64,000 bases of DNA, from contig NZ_LR134508.1 in NCBI RefSeq assembly GCF_900638335.1, forward strand, positions 1,478,879 to 1,542,878. Reading direction: 5' to 3'. Positions 49,291 to 58,923 of this stretch are shown piece by piece. The position numbers were made by a program, and so were the translations under genes. The notes beneath the pieces are model-generated. The model made no database searches. It was not told the DNA's origin and saw only the letters and a list, made by a program, of their open reading frames with translations. This stretch comes from Campylobacter lari. Its GTDB lineage: Bacteria > Campylobacterota > Campylobacteria > Campylobacterales > Campylobacteraceae. Position 1 is the stretch's first letter, and each line of letters starts with the position of its first letter.

Positions 49291-50628
49291 ATGAATTTTT
49301 TACAAAAACTAGCTCTTTCTTACTCACACAAGGCTATGCAAAAATCTTTAGAAAATGGCTTTAATGTTAAACTTTTAAAAGAAGGACAAGAAAAAAAAGT
49401 TAATTCAAAAAAATCTTATATGCTATATGCTCATATACCATTTTGTCATACTTTTTGCCCATACTGCAGTTTTCATAAATACTACTACAATGAAGATTTA
49501 GCAAAAAGGTATTTTGAAAGTTTAAGGGAAGAAATCAAACAAATTAAAGACAAGGGGTTTGATTTTACTTCTATGTATGTAGGTGGTGGTACTACTTTAA
49601 TCAACGAAGAAGAACTTGCTAAAACCTTAGAACTTTGCAAAAAATTATTTAGCATCAAAGAAATTTCTTGTGAAACCGATCCAAATCACATTAATCCTAA
49701 AAAGTTAGAAATGTTTAAAGGACTTATAGATCGTTTAAGTTGTGGTATACAAAGCTTTGATGATGATATCTTAAAAAAAGTAGCAAGATATCATAAATTT
49801 GGTTCAAGCAAAGAACTTCAAGAAAAGCTTTCTAAAGCCATAGGTGTACTTCCTATTATGAGTATTGATTTGATTTTTAATTTTCCTTCTCAAACCAAAG
49901 AGCAATTACTCAATGATTTAGAAATAGCCAAAAGTTTAAAACCTCAACAAATCACAACTTATCCTTTAATGAAATCAAATCTAACTAAAGATAATATCGC
50001 AAAAACCTTAGGAGTAAGTTTTAAAGATAATGAATTTGAATTTTATAAAATCATTATAGATTTTTTCAAAGATTATGAAAGAAATAATGCATGGTCGTTT
50101 TCTTTAGAAAAAAGTAGTTTTAATGATGAGTATGTAAGCAGCCATCATGAGTATTTGGGTGTAGGAAGTGGGGCTTTTAGCTTTTTAGATGGAGAGCTTT
50201 TAATTAATGCTTTTAATTTAAATGATTATTCTAAGCTCATCAAGGAAAAACAAAATGCAAATATTGCTAAAGCTAATTTTAGTAAAAAAGAAATCATCAA
50301 ATATGTCTTTTTAACCGAAATGTTTGCTGGTAAAATCGAGATCGATAAATTTAACAAAACCTTAGAATGTAATCTAGAAAAAGATCTTTTTATAGAGCTT
50401 TTAGGGCTTAAATTAAGCGGAGCTATAAAAAAAGAAGGCAATACTTTATATACAAGTGAATTTGGACGTTATTTGTTTATGGTATTGATGAAAGATTTTT
50501 ATACAGGTATGGATTTAGTGCGTGCTGTATTTAGAGATGATAAACGCTTACAAGATAAAGAACACATTAATATCATGCAAGAAAATGTTGATCCGCTTGA
50601 TTTTAAAAGTATGGAATTTAAAGGATAG
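49291..50628 (+). CDS. HemN-like radical SAM protein (coproporphyrinogen dehydrogenase family)
   Basis: A 445-residue radical SAM protein. The cluster motif is C-x3-C-x2-C in IPFCHTFCPYCSFHKYYY, followed by the SAM-binding VGGGTTLINEEELAKTLEL and SCGIQSFDDDILKKVAR. A HemN-type C-terminal domain is present. HemN makes protoporphyrinogen IX anaerobically, but HemW-type proteins look alike; the extended N-terminus and C-terminus fit HemN-like better. The neighbouring hemJ gene also suggests haem synthesis. Confidence 0.83.
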   Translation: MNFLQKLALSYSHKAMQKSLENGFNVKLLKEGQEKKVNSKKSYMLYAHIPFCHTFCPYCSFHKYYYNEDLAKRYFESLREEIKQIKDKGFDFTSMYVGGGTTLINEEELAKTLELCKKLFSIKEISCETDPNHINPKKLEMFKGLIDRLSCGIQSFDDDILKKVARYHKFGSSKELQEKLSKAIGVLPIMSIDLIFNFPSQTKEQLLNDLEIAKSLKPQQITTYPLMKSNLTKDNIAKTLGVSFKDNEFEFYKIIIDFFKDYERNNAWSFSLEKSSFNDEYVSSHHEYLGVGSGAFSFLDGELLINAFNLNDYSKLIKEKQNANIAKANFSKKEIIKYVFLTEMFAGKIEIDKFNKTLECNLEKDLFIELLGLKLSGAIKKEGNTLYTSEFGRYLFMVLMKDFYTGMDLVRAVFRDDKRLQDKEHINIMQENVDPLDFKSMEFKG

Positions 50629-50653
50629 AAAGCCTTTTTTAAAGGCTTTCTAT
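50625..50653. terminator. Bidirectional terminator between the HemN-like gene and hemJ
   Basis: ATAGAAAGCCTTT and its exact complement form a 13-bp stem with a TTT loop between convergent genes. Confidence 0.75.
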
Positions 50654-51102
50654 TAAAATGGTCTTACCACCATCATAATAGCGATGATTATAAATAATAT
50701 CGTTGGAATTTCATTATAAGCTCTAAAGAATTTCCCACTTTTTTGACAAGTGTCGTTTTGAAGTTGTCTATAATAATAATAATTTTGCAAATGATAAATA
50801 ATCAAAAGCAAAGCACAAGTTAATTTAGCATGCATATATCCACCTACCATTAATACATCTTTATTGGCCATCATCATCAAGCTTCCAGTAATTGCAGTAG
50901 CTATCATAGCAGGAGTTTGGATATAAAAATACAATTTTCTTTCTTGAATTTTTACCACTTCCACAAAGCCTTTATTGTCTTTATGTTCTGTATGATAGAC
51001 AAAAAGTCTTGGTAAATAAAACATTCCAGCCATCCATGAAACAAAAGCCAAATAATGTACCATTTTAATCCATAAATACCATTCATTCAAAAAATCTAAC
51101 AT
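50653..51102 (-). CDS. hemJ: Protoporphyrinogen oxidase HemJ
   Basis: A 149-residue protein with four hydrophobic segments. MVHYLAFVSWMAGMFYLPRL and HAKLTCALLLIIYHL contain the conserved His and Lys residues of HemJ. The family oxidises protoporphyrinogen IX to protoporphyrin IX. It overlaps lspA by 7 bases at the end of the glmM-lspA-hemJ operon. Confidence 0.88.
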   Translation of the reverse strand: MLDFLNEWYLWIKMVHYLAFVSWMAGMFYLPRLFVYHTEHKDNKGFVEVVKIQERKLYFYIQTPAMIATAITGSLMMMANKDVLMVGGYMHAKLTCALLLIIYHLQNYYYYRQLQNDTCQKSGKFFRAYNEIPTILFIIIAIMMVVRPF

Positions 51103-51551
51103 ATTTCTCCTTTTTTATTAAAAATTTCTTTTATTAAAATCAAAGCTACGCTAATGTTTATCATCACATCAGCTAAATTAAACACAGCAAATTCAAACCA
51201 CTTATGCCAAAATACAAAATCCACTACACCTATATGCACAAAGCGATCAAGTAAATTAGAACACCCAGCAGATAGCATAATAGCAAAAGCAATCAAATGC
51301 GTTTTAAAAAAGTCTTTTTGATAAAGCAAATACCCAAACAAAGCCAAAATAAAAACAAGCTGTATATATTTTAAATACTCTCCTAAAAATGCAAACATCG
51401 AAAAGGCTACACCGGTATTATAGGTTAAAACTAAATCAAAAAATTCACCCTTATACTCAAGTCCTTGTAAAAACAAATACTTGCTTGCTTGATCTAGTAT
51501 AAAGACTAAAGTAAAAACAAGCCAAAATTTTAAAGACAGGATTTTAAGCAT
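51096..51551 (-). CDS. lspA: Lipoprotein signal peptidase (SPase II)
   Basis: A 151-residue inner-membrane aspartyl peptidase that cleaves lipoprotein signals. Four hydrophobic segments and the family motifs [28 protein letters not shown] (catalytic Asp) and [12 protein letters not shown] (catalytic Asp) are present. It overlaps glmM by 8 bases. Confidence 0.95.
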   Translation of the reverse strand: MLKILSLKFWLVFTLVFILDQASKYLFLQGLEYKGEFFDLVLTYNTGVAFSMFAFLGEYLKYIQLVFILALFGYLLYQKDFFKTHLIAFAIMLSAGCSNLLDRFVHIGVVDFVFWHKWFEFAVFNLADVMINISVALILIKEIFNKKGEIC

Positions 51552-52881
51552 TCAATGCTTTCATGAAAAAACTTTCAACAACTTTCATTTCTTTTTCTAA
51601 AAGCTTAATGTCTTTTGCTTCAAGTAATAAGCGTATTAAATTTTCTGTACCTGAATACCTAAACAAACTAGCAATTCCTTTTTTTTCTAAATCTTTTTTC
51701 AATTCATCTAAGCCTGCAAGCTTACTTAAGTCTTTTTTCTCTGAAATTTTAAGATTATGTAAAAGTTGTGGATAAGGCTTGACTTGATTTAAAATTTCAC
51801 TTGCACTTTTTGCCTCACTAAGCATTAAAGCACTAAATTGTAAAGCAGCTACCAAACCATCTCCAGTTTTTGCATAGTCACTAAAGATAATATGCCCACT
51901 TTGCTCTCCACCAAAATTTCCACCACATTCTTTGAGTTTTTCAAGTACGTATTTATCACCTACATTACAAGTTTCATGTGTGATTTTATGTTTGGTTAAA
52001 AACTCTTTTAAAGCACCATTACTCATTATAGTGCTAACTACGCTTGATTTTAGCTTGCCTTGTTTTTTTAAAAATAAAGCTAAAACACCTAAAAGACTAT
52101 CTCCATGAGCTACTTCGCCTTTTTCATCCACAACAACCAAACGATCCGCATCTCCATCAAAAGCAAAGCCCACATCTGCTCTAAATTTCTTTACTTCCAA
52201 AGCTAAATTTAAAGGATGTAAAGCCCCGCAATTTTCATTGATATTTAAACCATTTGGTTTATCATTGATCACAATCACATCTGCACCAAGTTCTTTAAAA
52301 ACCGTAGGTGCTACCTTATAAGAAGCTCCATGAGCCACATCTAAAACAACGCGCAAAGATTTTAAAGTCAGCTCTTTAGGAAAAGAATTTTTTATAGAAA
52401 CAATATATCTTCCTATCACATCATCAATTCTTTTTGCCTGACCGATTTGTGATTTTGTTGTTCTTGCTTCTTCTATGAGTTTATCGTTAAAATAAATTTC
52501 TTCTATTTTCGCTTCTGCTTGTTCATCAAGTTTATTTCCATGGGCATCAAAAAATTTAATACCATTATCATAGTAAGGATTATGTGAAGCTGATATCATA
52601 ATCCCTGCATCACAACGCATATCTTCAGTTAAAAACGCAATAGCAGGTGTTGGCATAGGACCTATTTCTATAACATTATAACCTATAGAAGTAAGTCCGG
52701 AAACGATAGCATTTTCTATCATATAACCGCTTCTTCTTGTATCTTTTCCTACTAAGATATTGTTTGTAAGAGCTTTGTCTTTAAAATAAATTCCAGCAGC
52801 CATAGCCAAACGCATAGCCAAAAATGAATCTAAAAATTCACCCGCTTTACCGCGTACTCCATCTGTTCCAAAAAGTTTCAT
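51544..52881 (-). CDS. glmM: Phosphoglucosamine mutase
   Basis: A 445-residue phosphohexomutase converting glucosamine-6-P to glucosamine-1-P for peptidoglycan and LOS precursors. Start at 52881 ([11 protein letters not shown]), the standard N-terminus; an in-frame ATG 90 bases upstream adds an unlikely hydrophobic leader. The active-site Ser lies in [16 protein letters not shown], the metal loop is [12 protein letters not shown] and the phosphate-binding loop [14 protein letters not shown]. Confidence 0.95.
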   Translation of the reverse strand: MKLFGTDGVRGKAGEFLDSFLAMRLAMAAGIYFKDKALTNNILVGKDTRRSGYMIENAIVSGLTSIGYNVIEIGPMPTPAIAFLTEDMRCDAGIMISASHNPYYDNGIKFFDAHGNKLDEQAEAKIEEIYFNDKLIEEARTTKSQIGQAKRIDDVIGRYIVSIKNSFPKELTLKSLRVVLDVAHGASYKVAPTVFKELGADVIVINDKPNGLNINENCGALHPLNLALEVKKFRADVGFAFDGDADRLVVVDEKGEVAHGDSLLGVLALFLKKQGKLKSSVVSTIMSNGALKEFLTKHKITHETCNVGDKYVLEKLKECGGNFGGEQSGHIIFSDYAKTGDGLVAALQFSALMLSEAKSASEILNQVKPYPQLLHNLKISEKKDLSKLAGLDELKKDLEKKGIASLFRYSGTENLIRLLLEAKDIKLLEKEMKVVESFFMKALNA

Positions 52882-53012
52882 TTTTTTACCTTTGATTTTA
52901 AGTATTGAAATTATAAGAAAAAAAGTTAAGTAATGTATAAATGTGAGAATTTTATAAGCATTAGTTAGCAATAAAAATATATAATTTTTAAAATTTCACT
53001 TAAGGAAAATGA

Positions 53013-54188
53013 ATGAAAAAAATCATCGCAGGAGTTGTAGTAGTAGTTTTACTAGTTATAGGATTTTTTACCTCAGCTTCTTACATTAACTCAATCAATG
53101 GAAAAATATTTGCTCAAATGAGCCAAGATACAGCATATTATAGTGTTGAAGATGCTAACTATACCAAAGGACTTTTAAACTCCAAAGGAAGTTTTATAGC
53201 TACACTTAATGACTTGCCTTATAGTTTTAAAGTGAATGTGGATTTTTCTAATAATTTTTTTGCAAGCAATAATGCTATCATTTCTATTTTAAATGAAAAT
53301 GAAGACTTAAAAGGCATTTTCCCAAATGAAGAAATCTTTAAAATCTTAGTTAGTGCAAAAGGTGGAGACATTAACATCAATGCAAAAATAAATGATATTA
53401 ATTTCACCCGCAATGATACAAATTTAGTTTTAAATAATACATCTTTTAAGATTACAGGTTCTGAAGAATTTGTAAAAAATATGGAGCTTAATCTAGGTTA
53501 TGTTTTATTAGAACAACTATCTCATGAGGAAAAATTAGAAGCAAAAAATATCAAAATTTCTGAATTTCCTATACAAAAATTAAGTTTTAATGATATCTTT
53601 AGTCCTAGCAGAAATAGTGAGCAAAATATAAGCATTGATAGTGTTAACTTTATAAGTTCTATTGCTTTTAACTTTGATAAATTAAAAATTTTTGCAAAAA
53701 CAGCTCAAAATGCTCAAAATGATTATGATAGTGTTTTAAAACTAGATTTAGCTAAATTTAACCTTGCAAATGAAAACTTTATGCTAAATAATATTAACTT
53801 AGATATGAATTTTAATAATCTTTCTAAAAAAGCTTATGATAGCTTAGTGCAAAACTCAAATACTGATATTTTTTCTATGATGCTTTTAGCAAGTCAGTTT
53901 TTAAAAGCAAACCCACAAATCATCTTAAATAACCTAAGCTTTGAAAAAGAAGGTAAAAAATTTGACGCAAATGGGCAAACTATTTTCACTGAAAATAATA
54001 TAAAATCACAATTACATGCAAACACAGAAATTCTTCCTAGTCAAATTTGGCCTGATTTTGCAAATTTTGATACTTATTTTGTAGATAATAATGGCTCTTA
54101 TGTGCTTGATTTTATCTATGATGATTCTAATAAAAGCGATGTTACAACTATCATTAATGGTGAAAGACTTACCATAAATCCACAATGA
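53013..54188 (+). CDS. DUF945/YdgA-like membrane-anchored protein
   Basis: A 391-residue protein with one N-terminal membrane anchor (KKIIAGVVVVVLLVIGFFTS) and a large beta-rich exported domain with many Asn residues. The order (anchor, then YYSVEDANYTKGLLNSKGSF) resembles YdgA/DUF945 proteins, whose function is not known. It overlaps rarA by 4 bases. Confidence 0.65.
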   Translation: MKKIIAGVVVVVLLVIGFFTSASYINSINGKIFAQMSQDTAYYSVEDANYTKGLLNSKGSFIATLNDLPYSFKVNVDFSNNFFASNNAIISILNENEDLKGIFPNEEIFKILVSAKGGDININAKINDINFTRNDTNLVLNNTSFKITGSEEFVKNMELNLGYVLLEQLSHEEKLEAKNIKISEFPIQKLSFNDIFSPSRNSEQNISIDSVNFISSIAFNFDKLKIFAKTAQNAQNDYDSVLKLDLAKFNLANENFMLNNINLDMNFNNLSKKAYDSLVQNSNTDIFSMMLLASQFLKANPQIILNNLSFEKEGKKFDANGQTIFTENNIKSQLHANTEILPSQIWPDFANFDTYFVDNNGSYVLDFIYDDSNKSDVTTIINGERLTINPQ

Positions 54189-55375
54189 CAAATTTAAGCT
54201 TAACTTTTCGTCCTAAAACTTTAGATGAGGTTTTAGGACAAGAAAATTTAGTAGAAATTTTTAAAAAATTCATACAAGTTTCAAAACTCCCCCATAGTGT
54301 ATTTTTTGGGCCAGCAGGTTGTGGAAAGACTTCTTTTGCAAGGGCTATAGCGTATGAGTATAAACTAGACTTTTATGAGTTTGATGGAGGAAATTTTAAA
54401 CTTGAAGAGCTTAGAAAAATACTAAGTAATTATGAAAATTCTTTATACAAACCTTTGATCTTTATCGATGAGGTACATAGGCTTTCAAAAACCCAACAAG
54501 AAATGCTTTTAATTCCTTTGGAAAATCAAAAATGCCTTTTCATAGGTGCAAGCACTGAAAACCCTTATTTTACTTTAACTTCAGGCATAAGAAGCAGAAG
54601 TATGCTTTTTGAATTTAAAGGTTTAGAATATAAAGACTTAGAAAAACTTGCCACAAAAGTGCAAGAAAAACTCCAATGCAAAATCGATGATGATGCTAAA
54701 GACTTTTTAATCACTTCTAGTGCAAATGATGCAAGAAGTTTTTTAAATTTATGTGAGTTTGCTTTGGCTTTAGATAGCACTCATATCACGCTTGAAACTT
54801 TGAAAAAATTAAGAGCAAATGTTTTAAGCGATGGCACTTCAAGTAAAGATACACACTATAGACTAGCTAGTTCTATGATAAAAAGCTTAAGAGGGAGTGA
54901 TGTAGATGCGAGTTTGTATTATCTTGCGAGGTTGATTGATGGGGGAGAAAGTGCGGATTTCATCGCTAGAAGATTAGTGATATTTGCAAGTGAAGATATC
55001 TCAAATGCAAACCCACAAGCACTTAATCTAGCCACAAGCACACTCATAGCAGTAAAAAACATAGGCTATCCTGAAGCTAGGATCATCTTAGCTCAATGTG
55101 TGGTATTTTTAGCAAGTTCGCCCAAGTCAAACTCAAGCTATCTTGCTATAAATGAAGCGCTAAATTATGTGCAAAACAACCCCGCATTAAAAATACTCCC
55201 TTATCTTGATAATAACAACCCTCAAAGAAAAAACTACCTTTATCCGCACGATTTTGGTGGCTGGGTTAAGCAAAGATACTTAGAAAAAGATTTGAAATTT
55301 TATCATAGCAAAGGTATAGGTTTTGAAGCGCAGCTAGACTTATGGCTAAATGATATGAAAAAAGTTAAAAAGTGA
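54185..55375 (+). CDS. rarA: Replication-associated recombination protein RarA (MgsA)
   Basis: A 396-residue AAA+ ATPase acting at stalled forks. Motifs: RPKTLDEVLGQENLV at the N-terminus, Walker A FGPAGCGKTSFAR, Walker B LIFIDEVHRL, sensor 1 FIGASTENPYF and the C-terminal RarA domain (LRGSDVDASLYYLARLI, DFGGWVKQRYL). Slightly shorter than the E. coli protein (447 aa). Confidence 0.93.
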   Translation: MTNLSLTFRPKTLDEVLGQENLVEIFKKFIQVSKLPHSVFFGPAGCGKTSFARAIAYEYKLDFYEFDGGNFKLEELRKILSNYENSLYKPLIFIDEVHRLSKTQQEMLLIPLENQKCLFIGASTENPYFTLTSGIRSRSMLFEFKGLEYKDLEKLATKVQEKLQCKIDDDAKDFLITSSANDARSFLNLCEFALALDSTHITLETLKKLRANVLSDGTSSKDTHYRLASSMIKSLRGSDVDASLYYLARLIDGGESADFIARRLVIFASEDISNANPQALNLATSTLIAVKNIGYPEARIILAQCVVFLASSPKSNSSYLAINEALNYVQNNPALKILPYLDNNNPQRKNYLYPHDFGGWVKQRYLEKDLKFYHSKGIGFEAQLDLWLNDMKKVKK

Positions 55376-55403
55376 TTTTAAGCACAATGTAAAAATATTT
55401 TTA

Positions 55404-55409
55404 TATAAT
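55404..55409 (+). promoter_or_regulatory. -10 box for tRNA-Val
   Basis: TATAAT ends 11 bases before the first base of the tRNA. Confidence 0.5.
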
Positions 55410-55420
55410 TTTCATTTTTT

Positions 55421-55496
55421 GGTTCCGTAGCTCAGTTGGTAGAGCACCACCTTGACATGGTGGTGGTCGTTGGTTCAAGTCCAATCGGAGCCACCA
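55421..55496 (+). tRNA. tRNA-Val (anticodon GAC)
   Basis: Complete cloverleaf: acceptor GGTTCCG/CGGAGCC, anticodon loop TTGACAT (GAC), T-arm GGTTCAAGTCC and encoded CCA. An integrase N-terminal stub lies 173 bases downstream, so this is probably an integration site. Confidence 0.97.
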
Positions 55497-55669
55497 TTTT
55501 TTGTTTCTTTCGATTTCTTTAATTTCCAAAAAATGCTTTCAAAATGCTATATAAACAAACTAAACGATCTTTGATTTCAATTAATTTCTTTTGTGTTATA
55601 ATTATTTTCAATTAATTAAGGTCATTATTAGGGTTCTTAAAACCTAATAAGGTTCTTTAAAGGAAAATA
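55497..55669 (+). other. Region between tRNA-Val and the integrase stub
   Basis: TATAAT at 55597-55602, preceded by TTTTGTGT, looks like a good plus-strand promoter. TTATTAGG and CCTAATAA (about 55627-55652) form an 8-bp inverted repeat ahead of the stub's ribosome binding site (AAAGGA). If the tRNA 3' end was the crossover site, this DNA came in with the element. Confidence 0.45.
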
Positions 55670-55807
55670 ATGGCAAACATAGCAAAACAAAGCTTACAAG
55701 ATAAAGATATTAGAAATTTAAAACCTAGTGATAAACGATACAAAAAAGCTGTAGGTAATCCAAAAGAGCTTTATATTTTTGTATATCCTAGTGGTCAATA
55801 TCGCTAA
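55670..55807 (+). pseudogene. Truncated tyrosine integrase, N-terminal 45 codons
   Basis: Starting at ATG 55670 with an AAAGGA site, the 45-residue frame includes LQDKDIRNLKPSDKRYKK and ELYIFVYPSGQYR. This is the N-terminal DUF4102-type arm-binding region of P4-like tRNA-site integrases (consensus L-D-x-x-I-x-x-L-K-P, then L-x-V-x-P-S-G). A stop at 55805 cuts it off and no catalytic domain follows. Its end overlaps the last 20 bases of the opposing McrC-like gene. Confidence 0.75.
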
Positions 55808-56966
55808 TTGCTGTAATTAATTGTTCTTTATGTGTAGAACCAATCTTATCATAATTATAAATTAAAAATCTAGTATCTACTAAGAGGCCTTGAATTTCTG
55901 TGTAGCTTTTGCTGTTTTTCCATTCCATAATAGCTTTTCCAATATTTTCAAAAATACCATTTATTTTAACTTCAAAATTATTATTTTGTTTGTTATACGG
56001 CATCAAAAAAACATTATATATTTTCTTATTTTTTGTTCGATATTCTGCATATTCGCCATAAGCTACCTGTTTAATTATATCACTACTTTGTGGCAATCCT
56101 TTTAATTTTACACCATATTTGTAGTATTTTGCATCTAATATATAAATTTTGTCATCATTAATCATAATAATATCGGGTTGTAATGAGCTATTATCTTTAT
56201 TATCTGTATATTTTAATTTCCACTGAGTTTTTGGAAAATATTCATCCTTATCTGTAGTACCAAATGCTCTATCTATCATCTTTTCCCAAATAGCATGAAA
56301 AGCCGTTGTTCCAAATTTAAACTCGCTCTCTTTTAAAGATTTATCACTTTGTAAAAGCATATCTCTCATAGAACTAAAAAGTAATCGTTTTTTATCATCA
56401 AATGTATTATCTAATTTACTTTGCAAAACATAAAGACATTGATTTTTATTTATTGGTAAGTTGTATTTTGGTGGCATAAATGAATTGTAAGCAAAACCAA
56501 ATTTGCAAAATGCCTCATAAACACAATATCTATTTATAGCTGTAATTAACCCATTTTTATTGGCTTGATTTTTTTTAGCTTGAAACTGCATATAAATTAC
56601 AGAATTATTATTTTGGATGTTAGGGCGATTTTTATTAATCGTTCTAGCAAAGTTTATCTTACCTTTTGTAGTGGTTTGATAGATATTTTCTCGCTCGGTA
56701 TAGTAACCGTGAGAAAGAAAATATTCTATGATATTTTTATACGCAATAAGTGGAAATGATTGCTCGATCTGTTCTTTTTTATTATCTACAAAATAAGATT
56801 TTGTATGAGATTTGTTAAATTTTATAAGAACAGATATTAGTTTTCTAATATCTGTTCTTATATTCTTGTCATCACAATCTAAGTTAATCCCTAGTGGAAA
56901 GCAAATCTGAAGCTTATTTTCTTTACTTCTAATACCAACAAAATTATCGTCTAATTCATTGTCCAT
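55788..56966 (-). CDS. McrC/LlaJI-R2-type restriction nuclease subunit
   Basis: A 392-residue protein of the McrBC 5-methylcytosine restriction/LlaJI family. The C-terminal part holds a PD-(D/E)XK nuclease signature, LQPDIIMINDDKIYILDAKY (Asp, then Asp-x-Lys). I start it at 56966 (MDNELDDNFVG) with AAGGGA upstream, 19 bases after the McrB-like stop; an upstream ATG at 57065 would overlap that gene by 80 bases. It should cut DNA in complex with the AAA+ partner. Last gene of the operon. Confidence 0.8.
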   Translation of the reverse strand: MDNELDDNFVGIRSKENKLQICFPLGINLDCDDKNIRTDIRKLISVLIKFNKSHTKSYFVDNKKEQIEQSFPLIAYKNIIEYFLSHGYYTERENIYQTTTKGKINFARTINKNRPNIQNNNSVIYMQFQAKKNQANKNGLITAINRYCVYEAFCKFGFAYNSFMPPKYNLPINKNQCLYVLQSKLDNTFDDKKRLLFSSMRDMLLQSDKSLKESEFKFGTTAFHAIWEKMIDRAFGTTDKDEYFPKTQWKLKYTDNKDNSSLQPDIIMINDDKIYILDAKYYKYGVKLKGLPQSSDIIKQVAYGEYAEYRTKNKKIYNVFLMPYNKQNNNFEVKINGIFENIGKAIMEWKNSKSYTEIQGLLVDTRFLIYNYDKIGSTHKEQLITAISDIDH

Positions 56967-56985
56967 AAAGCAATGTTCCCTTAAA

Positions 56986-58245
56986 TTAAACATATAACAT
57001 AGCCTTAACATCATCGATAAAAATATCAAATTGAGATTTTTCATCTTCATTAACAAATCTTTCAATGACTTCTTCTAGTGTGTGGTATTTATTTTTATTA
57101 AAAAGTTTATCTTTGTCAAATTTAAAAACATCATCCCAAAGATATTTTAAAACTTTGTGAGCAAATTTTTCTTTACTTTCTAGGTCATCATTTCTTACAA
57201 AAAATACACCAAGTCTTTTGTCTTCCATTGAGCTAACATCATTTTCGTTGTCAGAGATTACTGAATTTATGGTTTTACAGAATATTTGCCAAGAAACATC
57301 AGTATTTAAAATTTTCTTATCTATAAAATTTTTATATTCATTGTATTTTTCTTCACTTTCAAACTCTTGTATTTTTTTATCAAAAGAATTTTTAACTAAC
57401 TGCATAGAAAATCTACGCTGAAAAGCAGTATCAAGTGTAAAGACATTTTGATCACTTGTATTCATTGTGGCAATTATCCATAAGTTTGATGGGATTTTAA
57501 TAGGTTTTTCTATATTGTCCTTACCATAAACTATCTTTGCTATATTTTCATTGTTTATCGCATAATCGCTATTGCCATTCTTATCTCTATCAAGTAGTTG
57601 AAAAACTTCACCAAATATTGCAGGAGCGTTGCCACGATTTATTTCATCAATAACTAAAACATATTTTCCACTTGGATCATTATATGCCTTTTTTAAAATA
57701 TTTGTAAAAGGTCCAGGTATAAAATCATAACTTACGATTTTATCTTTTACAATAGGCATTATCTGTCCTATGAAATCACTATATGAATAGTCAGGATGAA
57801 AAACTAATTTTTCAAAGGTATACTCATTATTTGGATACTTTGTTTTTATAGTATGACTTTTACCACTACCTGGCACACCATATAAGATGATATTTTCTCC
57901 ACCTTTTTCTCTTATGTTTTCATCAATTTCTTCTTTATTTTTACTATCATCAAGTATTTTTTCATTTAACAAGAAATTAATTTCTTTTTTCTGTAGTTTG
58001 TATAAAAATCTACCTCCCTTACAACAATACATAATACTATATGGTAAATCTACTTTGATTGATTCTATGTCATTTTCTTCAACTTGACCATCTTCTTTCT
58101 TCACAAGTTTTTTTACAATAAAAAAACCTCCACTTTCGATAATTTGTATATAGCCAAAAATAATATCGCCTACCAAAATATTTTTATAGTTTTCTATATC
58201 TTTAATTTCTATGTCATTCTTTAATGCATAAATCCATATATTCAT
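56986..58245 (-). CDS. McrB/LlaJI-R1-type AAA+ NTPase subunit
   Basis: A 419-residue AAA+ protein of the McrB branch. Residues 1-100 form a small beta-rich N-terminal domain, not recognised. Walker A is at 123-130 (GVPGSGKS), Walker B in YVLVIDEINRGNAP and the McrB-type signature in TMNTSDQNVFTLDTAFQRRF. It would use GTP or ATP to drive translocation for the McrC-like nuclease. It is shorter at the N-terminus than fused McrB/R1 proteins, and its start overlaps the 208-codon gene by 4 bases. Confidence 0.85.
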   Translation of the reverse strand: MNIWIYALKNDIEIKDIENYKNILVGDIIFGYIQIIESGGFFIVKKLVKKEDGQVEENDIESIKVDLPYSIMYCCKGGRFLYKLQKKEINFLLNEKILDDSKNKEEIDENIREKGGENIILYGVPGSGKSHTIKTKYPNNEYTFEKLVFHPDYSYSDFIGQIMPIVKDKIVSYDFIPGPFTNILKKAYNDPSGKYVLVIDEINRGNAPAIFGEVFQLLDRDKNGNSDYAINNENIAKIVYGKDNIEKPIKIPSNLWIIATMNTSDQNVFTLDTAFQRRFSMQLVKNSFDKKIQEFESEEKYNEYKNFIDKKILNTDVSWQIFCKTINSVISDNENDVSSMEDKRLGVFFVRNDDLESKEKFAHKVLKYLWDDVFKFDKDKLFNKNKYHTLEEVIERFVNEDEKSQFDIFIDDVKAMLYV

Positions 58246-58868
58246 ATTATATCTCCAATCTCATTAAATTCATCGCATTTTAAATTAATATCATATGGAA
58301 TGCCAATATATTTTTTTGAATAAGAATCAGCCTTATAAGTAATAAAGGAGCCATGCCATTTATTTATAAAAGTATCCGTTCTTAATATATTAAAATTTGC
58401 TAAATAATTTTCAGCCACTATATCATAATTTTCATTTGAATTTATTTCTGACATTAAAACATAGTATTTTTCATGTTTTTGAAGAATATATCTGTAAAAC
58501 TCCAAACTATATATTGATATTTCTGCATTACACTTATTAATATTTAGGCTTAATACTAAAAATTGACCTGGTGTGATTTTTTGATATTTTATATAATTAG
58601 TTAATCTAAACCATAGCCCATCTCTATGTCTATTGTCTTTTATGTGTACTTGAAAATATTTTTCTAAAATTGGATCAAATATTTCAAAATATGCAATTCT
58701 ATTTCTACTATCATATGATGTTTTTTTATCATTAATAGTAAATGCTGTAGAGTTGCTTACTTTGCTAAATAACTTTTCAATTGTATCTATAGAACTAAGA
58801 TTTATGTATAAATCAGAACCTGAATATCCAGTTAATTGTCTTGTTGCAATAATAAAATGTGTATTCAT
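58242..58868 (-). CDS. Uncharacterised protein of the restriction operon, possible target-recognition subunit
   Basis: A 208-residue soluble protein that I do not recognise. It looks alpha/beta with many aromatic and basic residues. A central segment (LWFRLTNYIKYQKITPGQFL) suggests a compact beta fold such as the B3-like DNA-binding domain known in LlaJI R1 proteins, but this is only a guess. It lies between the methyltransferases and the AAA+ gene and overlaps the latter by 4 bases, so it is probably made together with it. It could be the recognition domain of a split R1. Confidence 0.6.
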   Translation of the reverse strand: MNTHFIIATRQLTGYSGSDLYINLSSIDTIEKLFSKVSNSTAFTINDKKTSYDSRNRIAYFEIFDPILEKYFQVHIKDNRHRDGLWFRLTNYIKYQKITPGQFLVLSLNINKCNAEISIYSLEFYRYILQKHEKYYVLMSEINSNENYDIVAENYLANFNILRTDTFINKWHGSFITYKADSYSKKYIGIPYDINLKCDEFNEIGDII

Positions 58869-58923
58869 CGGTCAACCAAACAAATATATTTTTGTGTATT
58901 CTAATAAAAAAACACTTATTTTA

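Noticed and set aside
52882..52971. Upstream ATG extending glmM by 30 codons
   Set aside because: It adds a hydrophobic leader to a cytoplasmic enzyme; the conserved [11 protein letters not shown] start is at 52881.
56967..57065. Upstream start of the McrC-like gene
   Set aside because: It would overlap the McrB-like gene by 80 bases; a start with a ribosome binding site just after that gene's stop is better.
55788..58245. McrB/McrC-like pair as a stand-alone type IV (methyl-dependent) system
   Set aside because: Two intact C5-methyltransferases lie in the same operon; a methyl-directed nuclease would attack their product unless specificities differ, so a LlaJI-like type II system is the better reading, though not proven.
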